A stretch of DNA of 64,000 nucleotides from Endozoicomonas gorgoniicola (GCF_025562715.2 NZ_JAPFCC010000001.1:3945501-4009500), one strand, 5' to 3'. Counted from the first letter of the stretch, positions 17,307-26,292 are shown. The notes: generated from the letters alone by a model not told the origin. Made by a program: numbers and translations.

Positions 17307-17771
17307 TCACAAGTGAAAGTACCAGTTCACAACAAACACGCTGATGATGGTAGTAATCAAACCGCCAAAGGTGATCCAGTACTGCCGGTGCATATTACCC
17401 AGTTCGGAGCGGATACTGCCTGTTTCTTTGTGCATTTCTGAACGCAGACCGGATATTTCTGTCTGCATTTCTGAGCGCAGGCCGGTTATTTCTGTCCGCA
17501 TTTCTGAACGCAGGCCGGTTATTTCTGTCCGCATTTCTGAACGCAGGCCGGATATTTCTGTCCGCACTTCCGAGCGCAGGTCGGTAATGTCTGACTTTAA
17601 TGCCAGATAGCTGCGCTCACTTTGAAGCTGTATCTGCATGATGGCTTCCTGCATCACCAGTACATCTTTCTTGCTGGCATTGTGGTCAGGGTCAAGAGAG
17701 GCACTGACGGATACGGCAAGTTCTTCATCAATTCCGATGCGTTTTAATTCTGAGAATAACGACTTTTCCAT
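17307..17771 (-). CDS. Tail-anchored coiled-coil protein, copy 1 (longest)
   Basis: A 154-residue protein of unknown function. A conserved N-terminal region of about 65 residues (MEKSLFSELKRIGIDEELAV) leads into a coiled coil built of 11-residue units of the type RTEISGLRSEM. This copy has four to five units, more than its relatives. The C terminus is one transmembrane segment (WITFGGLITTIISVFVVNWYF), so the protein should be anchored in the inner membrane with its body in the cytoplasm. The layout recalls DUF1640-like coiled-coil proteins, but I cannot assign a function. A TATAAT box precedes it and a 7-bp tandem repeat lies further upstream. Three near-identical copies follow. Confidence 0.75.
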   Translation of the reverse strand: MEKSLFSELKRIGIDEELAVSVSASLDPDHNASKKDVLVMQEAIMQIQLQSERSYLALKSDITDLRSEVRTEISGLRSEMRTEITGLRSEMRTEITGLRSEMQTEISGLRSEMHKETGSIRSELGNMHRQYWITFGGLITTIISVFVVNWYFHL

Positions 17772-17833
17772 AGCTCACCTTCCGGATTGAGAGGTGATTA
17801 TAGACTCTGTAGCGGCAAGGTTCCTTCGGCTAC

Positions 17834-17854
17834 CGTTGCCCGTTGCCCGTTGCC
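17834..17854. repeat. Heptanucleotide tandem repeat, three copies
   Basis: CGTTGCC repeated three times, upstream of the promoter of coiled-coil copy 1 (about 63 bp before its ATG). Equivalent arrays of different length stand before the other three copies, so the array is variable. Confidence 0.85.
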
Positions 17855-17891
17855 CGAAAAAAGTTTCGCTGTTTTTTACACCGTCGTCTAC

Positions 17892-18290
17892 TCACAAGTG
17901 AAAGTACCAGTTCACGACAAACACGCTGATGATGGTAGTAATCAAGCCACCAAAGGTGATCCAGTACTGCCGGTGCATATTACCCAGTTCGGAGCGGATA
18001 CTGCCTGTTTCTTTGTGCATTTCTGAACGCAGACCGGATATTTCTGTCTGCATTTCAGAGCGCAGGCCGGATATTTCTGTCCGCACTTCCGAGCGCAGGT
18101 CGGTAATGTCTGACTTTAATGCCAGATAGCTGCGCTCACTTTGAAGCTGTATCTGCATGATGGCTTCCTGCATCACCAGTACATCTTTCTTGCTGGCGTT
18201 GTGGTCAGGGTCAAGGGAGGCACTGACGGATACGGCCAGTTCTTCATCAATTCCGATGCGTTTTAATTCTGAGAATAACGACTTTTCCAT
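17892..18290 (-). CDS. Tail-anchored coiled-coil protein, copy 2
   Basis: A 132-residue near-identical copy of the protein at 17307-17771, differing mainly by loss of two 11-residue coiled-coil units (22 residues). The N-terminal region and C-terminal transmembrane segment are the same. Promoter, ribosome site (GGAAGGTGAGCT) and downstream flank are duplicated with the gene, so the repeat unit is about 540 bp. Unknown function. Confidence 0.72.
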   Translation of the reverse strand: MEKSLFSELKRIGIDEELAVSVSASLDPDHNASKKDVLVMQEAIMQIQLQSERSYLALKSDITDLRSEVRTEISGLRSEMQTEISGLRSEMHKETGSIRSELGNMHRQYWITFGGLITTIISVFVVNWYFHL

Positions 18291-18353
18291 AGCTCACCTT
18301 CCGGATTGAGAGGTGATTATAGACTCTGTAGCGGGAAGGTTCCTTCGGCTACC

Positions 18354-18402
18354 GTTGCCCGTTGCCCGTTGCCCGTTGCCCGTTGCCCGTTGCCCGTTGC
18401 CC
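18354..18402. repeat. Heptanucleotide tandem repeat, seven copies
   Basis: GTTGCCC repeated seven times upstream of the TATAAT box of coiled-coil copy 2. It ends at a run of A. Confidence 0.9.
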
Positions 18403-18437
18403 AAAAAAGTTTCGCTGTTTTTTACACCGTCGTCTAC

Positions 18438-18836
18438 TCACAAGTGAAAGTACCAGTTCACAACAAACACGCTGATGATGGTAGTAATCAAGCCACCAAA
18501 GGTGATCCAGTACTGCCGGTGCATATTTCCCAGTTCGGAGCGGATACTTCCTGTTTCTTTGTGCATTTCCGAACGCAGACCGGATATTTCTGTCTGCATT
18601 TCTGAGCGCAGGCCGGATATTTCTGTCCGCACTTCCGAGCGCAGGTCGGTAATGTCTGACTTTAATGCCAGGTAGCTGCGCTCACTTTGAAGCTGTATCT
18701 GCATGATGGCTTCCTGCATCACCAGTACATCTTTCTTGCTGGCGTTGTGGTCAGGGTCAAGGGAGGCACTGACGGATACGGCCAGTTCTTCATCAATTCC
18801 GATGCGTTTTAATTCTGAAAATAACGACTTTTCCAT
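18438..18836 (-). CDS. Tail-anchored coiled-coil protein, copy 3
   Basis: A 132-residue protein whose sequence is the same as copy 2 at the amino-acid level; the DNA differs at scattered silent positions. The TATAAT promoter box and GGAAGGTGAGCT ribosome site are present. Identity at protein level with silent differences suggests selection or gene conversion. Unknown function. Confidence 0.72.
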   Translation of the reverse strand: MEKSLFSELKRIGIDEELAVSVSASLDPDHNASKKDVLVMQEAIMQIQLQSERSYLALKSDITDLRSEVRTEISGLRSEMQTEISGLRSEMHKETGSIRSELGNMHRQYWITFGGLITTIISVFVVNWYFHL

Positions 18837-18898
18837 AGCTCACCTTCCGGATTGAGAGGTGATTATAGACTCTGTAGCGGGAAGGTTCCTTCGGCTAT

Positions 18899-18926
18899 CG
18901 TTGTCCGTTGTCCGTTGTCCGTTGTC
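18899..18926. repeat. Heptanucleotide tandem repeat, four copies, variant unit
   Basis: Here the unit is CGTTGTC (one base changed relative to CGTTGCC) in all four copies, so the array was homogenised or expanded after the substitution. It stands upstream of coiled-coil copy 3 at the same place as in the other copies. Confidence 0.85.
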
Positions 18927-19035
18927 CGAAAAAACTTTCGTTCAGGAATGTTCTTTCAGCCATTCATCAAAAGAGCAAAAACTAAAGCATGGTATATATT
19001 TGTAGTTTAAAAGGTATACTGGAAGGTATCGATCA

Positions 19036-19296
19036 GTGTTGTTCGAGTATGATCCTGATAAAAGCAGAACCAATATGGATAAACACGGCATTGACTTTGA
19101 TGAGGCTCAAAACCTCTGGCTCGACGAGTCAAGAGTGCTTCTTCCTGCCCATGTAAACGGTGAAAAGCGGGTGTTAATGATTGCCACTTACAAGGGCAAA
19201 CACTGGACCGCCATTTATACCCTGAGAGGCGATAAAATACGGATTATTTCAGTACGACGTTCCCGCACCAAGGAGATCAATTACTATGAAAACTGA
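19036..19296 (+). CDS. brnT: BrnT-type toxin
   Basis: An 86-residue RelE-fold ribonuclease toxin. LFEYDPDKSRTNMDKHGIDFDEAQNLW at the N terminus and IYTLRGDKIRIISVRRSRTKE at the C terminus are characteristic of BrnT. It starts with GTG behind a GGAAGG ribosome site, and a TATACT box lies at 19015-19020. It overlaps the antitoxin gene by 11 bp. It is inserted between copies 3 and 4 of the coiled-coil array. Confidence 0.9.
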   Translation: MLFEYDPDKSRTNMDKHGIDFDEAQNLWLDESRVLLPAHVNGEKRVLMIATYKGKHWTAIYTLRGDKIRIISVRRSRTKEINYYEN

Positions 19297-19516
19297 AGAC
19301 TTCGATAGAGCCTTTGATGAAGGCAGTGATGACATTGATGCGGTGATCCAGTGGGATCAGGGACACCGGCCTGACCTTGAAGCCAAACGAGTTAACATCG
19401 ACTTTCCCCTCTGGATGCTAAAGGCACTGGATAAAGAAGCCGCAAGGCTGGGTATTGCCCGGCAAGCCATTGTAAAAACATGGTTGGCAGAACGGCTTGG
19501 GCAGGTAAGAAACTAA
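19286..19516 (+). CDS. brnA: BrnA-type antitoxin
   Basis: A 76-residue ribbon-helix-helix (CopG-type) antitoxin. The DNA-binding and oligomerisation part is KRVNIDFPLWMLKALDKEAARLGIARQAIVKTWLAERL. It binds BrnT and represses the operon. The short acidic N terminus is the usual toxin-binding region. Confidence 0.88.
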   Translation: MKTEDFDRAFDEGSDDIDAVIQWDQGHRPDLEAKRVNIDFPLWMLKALDKEAARLGIARQAIVKTWLAERLGQVRN

Positions 19517-19553
19517 TGCAGTCGGGCTTTTTGGTTCTTCGCTCATAGTCTGC

Positions 19554-19919
19554 TCACAAGTAAAAGTACCAGTTCACGACAAACACGCTGATGATGGTGG
19601 TAATCAAGCCGCCAAAGGTGATCCAGTATTGCCGGTGCATATTACCCAGTTCGGAGCGGATACTGCCTACTTCTTTATGCATTTCTGAGCGCAGGCCGGA
19701 TATCTCTGTCCGCACTTCCGAACGCAGGTCGGTAATGTCTGACTTTAATGCCAGATAGCTGCGCTCACTTTGAAGCTGTATCTGCATGATGGCTTCCTGC
19801 ATCACCAGTACATCTTTCTTGCTGGCGTTGTGGTCAGGGTCAAGGGAGGCACTGACGGATACGGCAAGTTCTTCATCAATTCCGATGCGTTTTAATTCTG
19901 AAAATAACGACTTTTCCAT
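19554..19919 (-). CDS. Tail-anchored coiled-coil protein, copy 4 (shortest, promoter region lost)
   Basis: A 121-residue version with only one full 11-residue coiled-coil unit. N-terminal and transmembrane regions match the other copies. Unlike copies 1-3, the sequence between the ribosome site and the heptamer array, including the TATAAT box, is missing: the array begins about 16 bp before the ATG. This copy therefore depends on read-through, probably from the fic gene upstream on the same strand, or is silent. Confidence 0.7.
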   Translation of the reverse strand: MEKSLFSELKRIGIDEELAVSVSASLDPDHNASKKDVLVMQEAIMQIQLQSERSYLALKSDITDLRSEVRTEISGLRSEMHKEVGSIRSELGNMHRQYWITFGGLITTIISVFVVNWYFYL

Positions 19920-19935
19920 AGCTCACCTTCCGGAC

Positions 19936-19984
19936 GTTGCCCGTTGCCCGTTGCCCGTTGCCCGTTGCCCGTTGCCCGTTGCCC
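19936..19984. repeat. Heptanucleotide tandem repeat, seven copies
   Basis: GTTGCCC repeated seven times between the fic stop codon and coiled-coil copy 4, directly joined to the ribosome-site region of copy 4. Confidence 0.9.
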
Positions 19985-19997
19985 AAAAAACTTTCAC

Positions 19998-21485
19998 TCA
20001 GGGCTGCTTTTGTGAACACAGCTCAATACAAATTCGTTCTATCTTTTCAAAATCATGGTCAGTCAAAAACTCAAACCGCTTTCTTTTACGCTTGCTCAGT
20101 GTGCCGTCATTATCCAGAATCATTTTTACCATAAGGCGCAGTTCTTTGGCCGGAAGGTCAAGTACCTGATCCAGTGCGCTGTACAGTTTGTCTGCCAAAA
20201 CCAGGGTGTCGATCTCTTTAGGCAACAGATTCTCTGCCACATCCTGAATCACGTCACACAACCACTGGCAATAGTGAGTTAAATCCAGATAGCGAAACAG
20301 GTGATCCGTTTCCCCTGCAATGGTGATCTGTCCGGCTTCATCAATATAAAAATCAGTCTGATCACAAATCAAGCGGGATAAATAATCCAGTGTCTGATAA
20401 TAGGTTTGCTGCCGATTCAGGATGCCACCCGATACCGGAAGAAGAATACCCGGCTGTAATAGCCCGGACTTGGCCAGCACATCCTGAATCAGGTAACGAC
20501 TTATACGACCATTGCCGTCCATAAAGGGATGTAGATAAACAAAACTGGCCGACAGAATGCCCGCACGGACACTGGCTGGTATTTCAGAGTCATTCAGCCG
20601 CTCTACCATGGCAAACCAGTCGTCCATCAGGTCTTCGATGTTTTCTGGTCGGGGAGGTGTAAGCGCAACCCCCTGAGGGCCGGGACCGCCAATATAGTTT
20701 TGTTCAACCCGGTAATCCGGCTCCTGTTGATGGCTGTCCTTGATGATGTTCTGAATCTCAATCAATCGCTTTTTAGTCAGTGGTGTCCCACCGGCCAGTT
20801 CCAGGGCCCGGCCAAAGCGAATGTATTTGTCCGGCGTAATATTTTCCGATTCAATCTCTGACGAGGTTCGGGTTTCATAGGTGGTCAGAAACCGGGCGGC
20901 TCTGGCAAATACGGTTTCATCGTAATCTCCCAGTACCCTGTGCAGGCATTGTTGCAGGCTGTCGTCAGACACGCCCTGCAACGGTTCGATCTTTCGAACC
21001 AGTGGCAAAAAACCAGCATGACCAGGAAGGTTGTTACGCAGGCAATAACGACGAACATTTTCAGGCCGGGCGGTAAAATACTGGCTGTCGTTCAGAACCG
21101 GTTCGTATTTAACGGCTTTGCAGTCAGGCAAAGGCAGTAACTGACCTGTCAGCCATTCATACCAGAACCACAAACGGCGACTCCATTGACTGTTAGGACG
21201 CTGACGAATGTGTGCAGCCACCTGCTCGCTCACACCTTCCTGTGCAAACACTGATTTCAGGTAGGCGGGGTTCACCCCTTCATGTTTCAGGGCAAACAGC
21301 AAATGAGCGCAGGTAGAGTCATCAGCCCTGGCAGACTCCGGAAAATTTTGTTCAAACACCTGATGCCGCTGAATCTGGCTGGCTTTGGTTCCCAGCAGCC
21401 CTCCCGTATAAGAGCGTACCGAATGAGGCAATACCCGAAGCTGATAATGTTCTTTCAGCCACTCATAACCAAGAGGATAAGACAT
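19998..21485 (-). CDS. Fic-domain protein (AMP/NMP transferase type)
   Basis: A 495-residue protein. The Fic core motif HPFMDGNGRISR (about residues 316-327) is intact, with catalytic His and the phosphate-binding GNGR. Upstream PGPQGVALTPPRPENIEDLMDDW is a typical Fic flap region. The N-terminal 150 residues contain a divergent region of unknown role, and a winged-helix-like tail follows the core. Fic proteins usually transfer AMP to a hydroxyl side chain of a target protein. No separate antitoxin is seen, and an internal inhibitory helix cannot be judged by eye. It lies in the defence island between the RM remnants and may be a toxin or regulator. Confidence 0.85.
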   Translation of the reverse strand: MSYPLGYEWLKEHYQLRVLPHSVRSYTGGLLGTKASQIQRHQVFEQNFPESARADDSTCAHLLFALKHEGVNPAYLKSVFAQEGVSEQVAAHIRQRPNSQWSRRLWFWYEWLTGQLLPLPDCKAVKYEPVLNDSQYFTARPENVRRYCLRNNLPGHAGFLPLVRKIEPLQGVSDDSLQQCLHRVLGDYDETVFARAARFLTTYETRTSSEIESENITPDKYIRFGRALELAGGTPLTKKRLIEIQNIIKDSHQQEPDYRVEQNYIGGPGPQGVALTPPRPENIEDLMDDWFAMVERLNDSEIPASVRAGILSASFVYLHPFMDGNGRISRYLIQDVLAKSGLLQPGILLPVSGGILNRQQTYYQTLDYLSRLICDQTDFYIDEAGQITIAGETDHLFRYLDLTHYCQWLCDVIQDVAENLLPKEIDTLVLADKLYSALDQVLDLPAKELRLMVKMILDNDGTLSKRKRKRFEFLTDHDFEKIERICIELCSQKQP

Positions 21486-21661
21486 AAATCAGACCTTTTT
21501 AAAGACAGTAAATCCTAAATCTACACACTAAATACTAAATATGCCCATCAAAAAGAGCAAAAAACTAAATACTGCCATCACCCAAACCGGATACCACCAA
21601 ACCAGCAGGAGTGATAAAGTTTCCCCGTTTTAGATTGTGTACTGAAGTCAGGAGTCTTGCG

Positions 21662-22848
21662 ATGAACACGGACGATGCCCCCTTTCATCGAAAAGGTAAC
21701 GCTGAACGGGAAGGCGTCGAAAAGCCCGCCATCGTCTGGTTGCAACAACTGGGTTACACCCACCTGCCCGGCAAAGCAGTGGGCAAACAACAGCCACACC
21801 GCCACCTGCCCCCTATCCTCACCGATGTACTGACTGAGCGGTTGCTGTCGTTCAACCCGTGGCTGGCTGATGTGACTGCCGGTGTCGATACCGTACTTCG
21901 TGAATTAAGAGGCGCTTTTAATAAAAGCGGGAACGACAACCTGATGGCCGCCAACCAGAACGTCTGGGCGTCGGTGATTCATGGCAGCGGGATTCAGGTT
22001 AAGGACAAACAGGGTCGCCCTCGCAGTGTCTGCTTTTTCAGTCAGTCTGAGCCATTAAACAACCGCTTTCATGTGGTGGATCAGTTCGTTGGCACCAACA
22101 GCGATGGTGACGAGTTCCGGCCCGACCTGCTGTTGTTTATTAATGGGCTGCCGCTGGCGATGATTGAGTGCAAAGCCAGCCACGTCAAAATCGGCAAGGG
22201 TATCAACCAGTTGCTGAGTTACCAGAACAGCCACCCACGACACTTTGTGTTTAACCAGGTGTGTGCAGCCATCAACCGTAACCAGGCGTTGTACGGTGCC
22301 ATTTTCACGCCAGAAGCCTTCTATTTCCGTTACCGGCTGGAAGCCAGCGAAGAAGCAACTGTACGTCAGCGGTTGCACGCTATGCAGCCCGACAAAGAAC
22401 CCACGGAACAGCATCGCCTGCTCTGGGCTCTGTTCGAGCCCTCCCGCTTTGTGGAGCTGGTCTGCCAGTTTGTGCTGTTCGAACTGGACGAAGGCCGCAC
22501 CATCAAAAAACTGCCCCATTACCAGCAATGGCGGGCAGTACGAAAGACCCTTGCCAGACTCACGGCTGATAAACCGGAAGGTGGTGTCGTCTGGCACACT
22601 CAGGGCAGTGGCAAGTCGCTGACCATGGCGTACCTGACCCGTTACCTGCGAGCTGAGTGTGTAGGCTTGAACAATCCCAGCGTACTGGTGCTGACGGATC
22701 GCACCGACCTTGACCGGCAAATCTCCGATACCTTCACCAATGTAGGTATGAGCCCCATCAAAGCCCCGTCGGTTGCCGGACTGGAGCGGATGCTATCGAA
22801 CGACTACGGCAGTGTATTCACCAGCACCGTTTTCCAAACACATTAAAT
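21662..22848 (+). pseudogene. hsdR: Type I restriction subunit HsdR, C-terminally truncated
   Basis: About 394 residues remain of a subunit normally near 1,000. The start at 21662 has a CAGGAG ribosome site. The nuclease domain is present (FRPDLLLFINGLPLAMIECK, the D...ExK site), followed by the start of the translocase with Walker A HTQGSGKSLT and the DRTDLDRQ block. Homology stops near 22835 and the frame ends at TAA. Forty bases on, an IS66 transposase fragment starts. The helicase lobes and C-terminal domain are lost, so no restriction is expected. Confidence 0.88.
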
Positions 22849-22875
22849 TTTTTGTCAAAAAGTTACAATAACATC

Positions 22876-23149
22876 TGAATGCTTCGGAGCGAGCTATCAA
22901 ACCCTTCGTAATGGGACGCAAAGGCTGGCTGTTCTCGGATACCGTAGCGGGAGCAAGAAGCAGCGCCATAGGAGACCGCTAAACAGAATGGGCATGAGCC
23001 TTATGCGTGGCTGCGCCATGTTCTGATGCTTTGCCGTCCATGCCCAAAGGCAGCGATGTAAAAGAGTTGCTGCCAATGAATATTCAGCCAGAGTCGTTAA
23101 GATACTCGCATTGAGGCTTCAGGGTAGGTGTTGTTGGCTGAGCGCTCAC
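22876..23149 (+). mobile_element. IS66-family remnant (3' end of tnpC plus terminal repeat)
   Basis: About 270 bp matching, in inverse orientation, the tnpC 3' end at 30493-30790. It codes NASERAIKPFVMGRKGW but carries a deletion of about 16 bp and a one-base deletion. It ends with the terminal sequence GCTGAGCGCTCAC at 23149. It marks the left border of the helicase/PLD operon cassette and probably caused the truncation of hsdR. Confidence 0.85.
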
Positions 23150-23294
23150 GATTATATGATGAAGGTTCTTGGGTTGGTTAACATGTGATCATGTTTTTGC
23201 CGTGCTGGCAGTGTTAGCTCACAACAGATTTTCATAAGTATGGTTAGCCCAACTGCCAGATAGCGGTATTTGGGCATAAGACAGCTTCATTGCA

Positions 23295-24740
23295 TCATGA
23301 TTCAGGTTCAGATGTGTTCTTTACTCGTTCCGTTAGTGTGCGCTCTGAACAATGCAGGAGTCCTGCTGCATTTTTGGTACTTCCAAAATGCTTAATGGCC
23401 CAATTAGCCATTTTCTTCTGAAACCAAGCAGTTCTTTCCTGCCAGCTCCCATCCCCAAAGTCTGAATCCGGATTTTCACTCCTCTCCCAACGTTGCCACT
23501 CTTCAATTGCAGTATTTATAGCCTCCTGCTCAGATTTTTCTCCAATCCAAACCATCAGAAGAATAGCTAACCTTTGAAGATCTCTGAGGTTTCCCCCCAA
23601 ATAGTGACTATCAAAGATGTCATGAAGAGGAGCGCACACAGGAGCCTTCTCAGGTATACGCTCTGATCTTCGACACTCTCTCCATACTTGCTGCCAATCT
23701 GCCTGAATATCTTCCCTGCATAAACGCAGAGGGGGAACTTCAACAATCAAATGAGCTATCCGATCAAAAAAATCAGGGTAGAGTTTTTTTCGGAGCTGAT
23801 CGAAATTTAGATTACTGGCACAAACCAGTTCAAAGTCAGAGGTTTGCTCCTGATCTGAACCAATCTGCCGGTATCTGTGATCCCGATCTTGTAACGTTCT
23901 TACTAATTCTCTCTGGACTTTATTCGGCAGGTCTTGCACCTCGTCAAGGAACAACAGTTTGCCATCTGCTTCTCTTAGCAGCCCCTTTCGCTCTTTGTCA
24001 GCTCCCGTAAACGCACCTTTGACATGACCGAATAACAAACTTTCTGCCACGGTTGAATTGAGTCCACCACAGGCAAGAGCTACAGCCTCTCGCTGCTTAA
24101 TTTTGCTGACGTGACTTTCTACTAAACGGGTTTTACCCGTACCTCGTTCACCGAGAATAAGGAGAGGATGGCCATGAAAGCCCGAGAATTGCTTGAGTCG
24201 CCGTAAAGCGTCCAGCCTAGCTTTAGATTTTGCTTCCGGTTCATATATCGCCCGATCAGGATTCAGCAACTGATCGTCACGAATTTCGGACAAATACGTC
24301 GTTATAGCAAATTTAACTGGCTTCAGGCTGGTTCTCTTAGTATCCGGATTATACTGAGAAGACCACAGCCTCGTTCCAAACGGGAAAGCCCCGCCAGCCG
24401 AGAGCATAAGCCAGATGCTGTGCATTGCTGGAGTTCCGGGCGAAACATTGATATGAAGGCACTTTTCATTACCACTTACCATAGGCACAATCTGATTCTT
24501 TACAAACTGATAAACTTCTTGGTGATCAGTCGGGTCTTCCAGTTCGGCAGAAATCTTCTCGATGCAGGCTCCTTCAAGTTGCTCAGGAATACTTTCGATT
24601 GTAATTGAGGTCGTCTGGACTAGATACAGAACGGTCTTTACAGGCTCTCTTCTGTTTAACTTTTTAAGAGTGTTTTCGAGTACTTCAATGCCAGCACGCT
24701 CAGCGTGCCAACAAAGAAGTATATGGCCATTGGTATCCAT
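23295..24740 (-). CDS. RtcR-like sigma-54 activator with CARF-like sensor domain
   Basis: A protein of about 481 residues. Residues 1-150 resemble the CARF-type sensor of RtcR, with the ligand-loop block HINVSPGTPAMHSIWLML. The AAA+ domain follows, with Walker A GERGTGKT (about 197-204), the sigma-54 contact loop GAFTGA (about 242-247), Walker B LLFLDE, an arginine-finger region and sensor II GNLRDL. A Fis-type helix-turn-helix closes the protein (NAAGLLHCSERTLTERV). All features needed to open a sigma-54 promoter are intact. CARF domains bind cyclic oligonucleotides in CRISPR ancillary proteins; the RtcR domain responds to damaged-RNA signals. The ATG at 24740 has a GGAG site; an upstream GTG at 24749 would overlap the PLD stop. 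Confidence 0.88.
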   Translation of the reverse strand: MDTNGHILLCWHAERAGIEVLENTLKKLNRREPVKTVLYLVQTTSITIESIPEQLEGACIEKISAELEDPTDHQEVYQFVKNQIVPMVSGNEKCLHINVSPGTPAMHSIWLMLSAGGAFPFGTRLWSSQYNPDTKRTSLKPVKFAITTYLSEIRDDQLLNPDRAIYEPEAKSKARLDALRRLKQFSGFHGHPLLILGERGTGKTRLVESHVSKIKQREAVALACGGLNSTVAESLLFGHVKGAFTGADKERKGLLREADGKLLFLDEVQDLPNKVQRELVRTLQDRDHRYRQIGSDQEQTSDFELVCASNLNFDQLRKKLYPDFFDRIAHLIVEVPPLRLCREDIQADWQQVWRECRRSERIPEKAPVCAPLHDIFDSHYLGGNLRDLQRLAILLMVWIGEKSEQEAINTAIEEWQRWERSENPDSDFGDGSWQERTAWFQKKMANWAIKHFGSTKNAAGLLHCSERTLTERVKNTSEPES

Positions 24741-24745
24741 AAAAT

Positions 24746-26290
24746 TCACTCCAGAACAATCGCGCTCAACTCCAGCTCATCTTTTAAGCGCTTGGCTGCC
24801 CTCAACTGCTGAGGTGAATTAATCACAATTACTTTTCGACCGCTGGGTTCCTTATAAACAGCCGGACTATACGGAACCTGCTTAGGTTTCTTCTTTTTAC
24901 CATCCTTTTTACCTTCATCGTAATCCACCTTTTGTTTAAACTCCTGCTTGGCTCCTTTCGCCAATCGCGGAGCCGTAACCAACCACTGACAGTTCAGCTC
25001 ATGTGCCAGATATGGAAGCTTTTCATATGGCGGTAATTCCGGCATTGATCCTTTAATCTCTTCTGCTGAGATTGAGTTTTTTTCACCCAAATCCAGATCA
25101 ATGCTTCGTAGAACATCATGTTCATTCAGAGACTTGCCATCCCATATCTTAATCTGTCCCAAAACATCACCTATCTGAGCTATGGGGTGAAGCTGCCAAC
25201 GGGAGTTAGATTTCCAATATTGAAACGTGTGCAGCAGGTCTTCCATACGATCATCGTTAATGACGATACCGAGTTCGAAGCCTTCATCAAGCCCATGCTT
25301 TTGAAAATTAGCAGACATCACCATAGCTTCCTGTTGGTCCACTATCAAAGCCTTCGCATGCAGCCATTTGAAACCTAAGACCATTGCGCCGGCTTTTGCC
25401 AACGCTTCTAAAGCGGACATGGCAGCAGGCCTAATTCGGGCAAAAACAGTAACAGAGATACCTAATTTGGCTTTCTTAATAATTGCCTGAACAATTTGAT
25501 GTTCAAGATCCCAACCGAAACAACAGACTTGAATTTCAGATTGAGCACTTCGAATCATCGCAAGTGCTTTTTCAGATATTTGTTGTCGCTTTTCTGTGGT
25601 AGCAATAACTGGAAGGCTCTCTGCTGGATGATCAATACCACCAAAAGATTTAACTGCAGCAAATGAACCTGACTCAATAGATTCATGTTCAGCTGCTTCC
25701 CACAAAGCCCATTTCAAGTACCCTGCCAGTTGTTTCACTTCGAACTCTTCAAGCTCAAGTAGTAGCTCTTCATTTCGTTGCATTGCATCAGTTGTGATAT
25801 TAGCGGTTAATAACACCCCTTTGGCATTGGAAGTTAAAGGATCAGCCAGTACCACTTTCGCGTGAAAACTGCTACTGGTACGGAATTTCACCTTTCCTGC
25901 CAGCCTTTTCAACATGGCTTTGTGCTGCGCCAATACCTTCCTGTCAAATTCCCCTTCAGGATCTTCGCGATCTAACCGTGCTTCAGCTGCAATCAGACAA
26001 TAAGCTCGGACTCCACGCTCTTCAGCTTCAAGCAGTGCTTGCTCTACATCCTCATCAGCCAACAGAAAACTGCATAAAACCAACATTTCCTTTGTGCTAT
26101 TTATGACATCCAGCACGGCATTCTTGATTGCATACTTTTCAGTTACAGAGTCCTTAACTCGACTAAGATTTTTTACAGCGAACACCGGTTCTTGAAAAGA
26201 GTAATCAGCCCAAAGCGTTGGGAGTGATATCGAGCGATTATTTACAATCTTCGAGAATGTTTTACAAAATATTTTGTCCAATGTGCTCAT
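24746..26290 (-). CDS. Phospholipase-D-family nuclease with two HKD motifs
   Basis: A 514-residue protein. Two complete HxK(x)4D motifs are visible: HAKVVLAD (His143, Lys145, Asp150) and HAKALIVD (His311, Lys313, Asp318). Together they form one active site in PLD-type nucleases, which act through a phosphohistidine intermediate without metal. A C-terminal region of about 120 residues is Lys-rich (GKKDGKKKKPKQVPY) and may bind nucleic acid. The ATG at 26290 is 2 bases past the upstream stop codon, with a GGGGAG ribosome site. PLD nucleases accompany helicases in the DISARM and Mokosh defence systems, so an antiviral DNA or RNA nuclease is the best guess; lipid activity is unlikely. Confidence 0.87.
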   Translation of the reverse strand: MSTLDKIFCKTFSKIVNNRSISLPTLWADYSFQEPVFAVKNLSRVKDSVTEKYAIKNAVLDVINSTKEMLVLCSFLLADEDVEQALLEAEERGVRAYCLIAAEARLDREDPEGEFDRKVLAQHKAMLKRLAGKVKFRTSSSFHAKVVLADPLTSNAKGVLLTANITTDAMQRNEELLLELEEFEVKQLAGYLKWALWEAAEHESIESGSFAAVKSFGGIDHPAESLPVIATTEKRQQISEKALAMIRSAQSEIQVCCFGWDLEHQIVQAIIKKAKLGISVTVFARIRPAAMSALEALAKAGAMVLGFKWLHAKALIVDQQEAMVMSANFQKHGLDEGFELGIVINDDRMEDLLHTFQYWKSNSRWQLHPIAQIGDVLGQIKIWDGKSLNEHDVLRSIDLDLGEKNSISAEEIKGSMPELPPYEKLPYLAHELNCQWLVTAPRLAKGAKQEFKQKVDYDEGKKDGKKKKPKQVPYSPAVYKEPSGRKVIVINSPQQLRAAKRLKDELELSAIVLE

Positions 26291-26292
26291 TC

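Noticed and set aside
17834..19984. Short regularly repeated units that could be taken for a CRISPR array
   Set aside because: The units are 7 bp, directly adjacent without unique spacers, and no cas gene is nearby.
16685..19985. Chromosomal integron cassette array (small ORFs, TA modules, repeats)
   Set aside because: The repeats contain whole genes and promoters, genes lie on both strands, and no attC-like sites or integrase are visible.
19786..20169. Plus-strand frame translating the heptamer array as Pro-Leu-Pro-Val-Ala-Arg-Cys repeats
   Set aside because: It overlaps coiled-coil copy 4 and fic on the other strand; the peptide is only a reading of the tandem repeat.
23295..24740. Classical RtcR controlling rtcBA RNA-repair genes
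   Set aside because: The architecture fits RtcR, but no RtcB ligase or RtcA cyclase gene is in the window; the neighbouring genes are helicase, winged-helix and nuclease.
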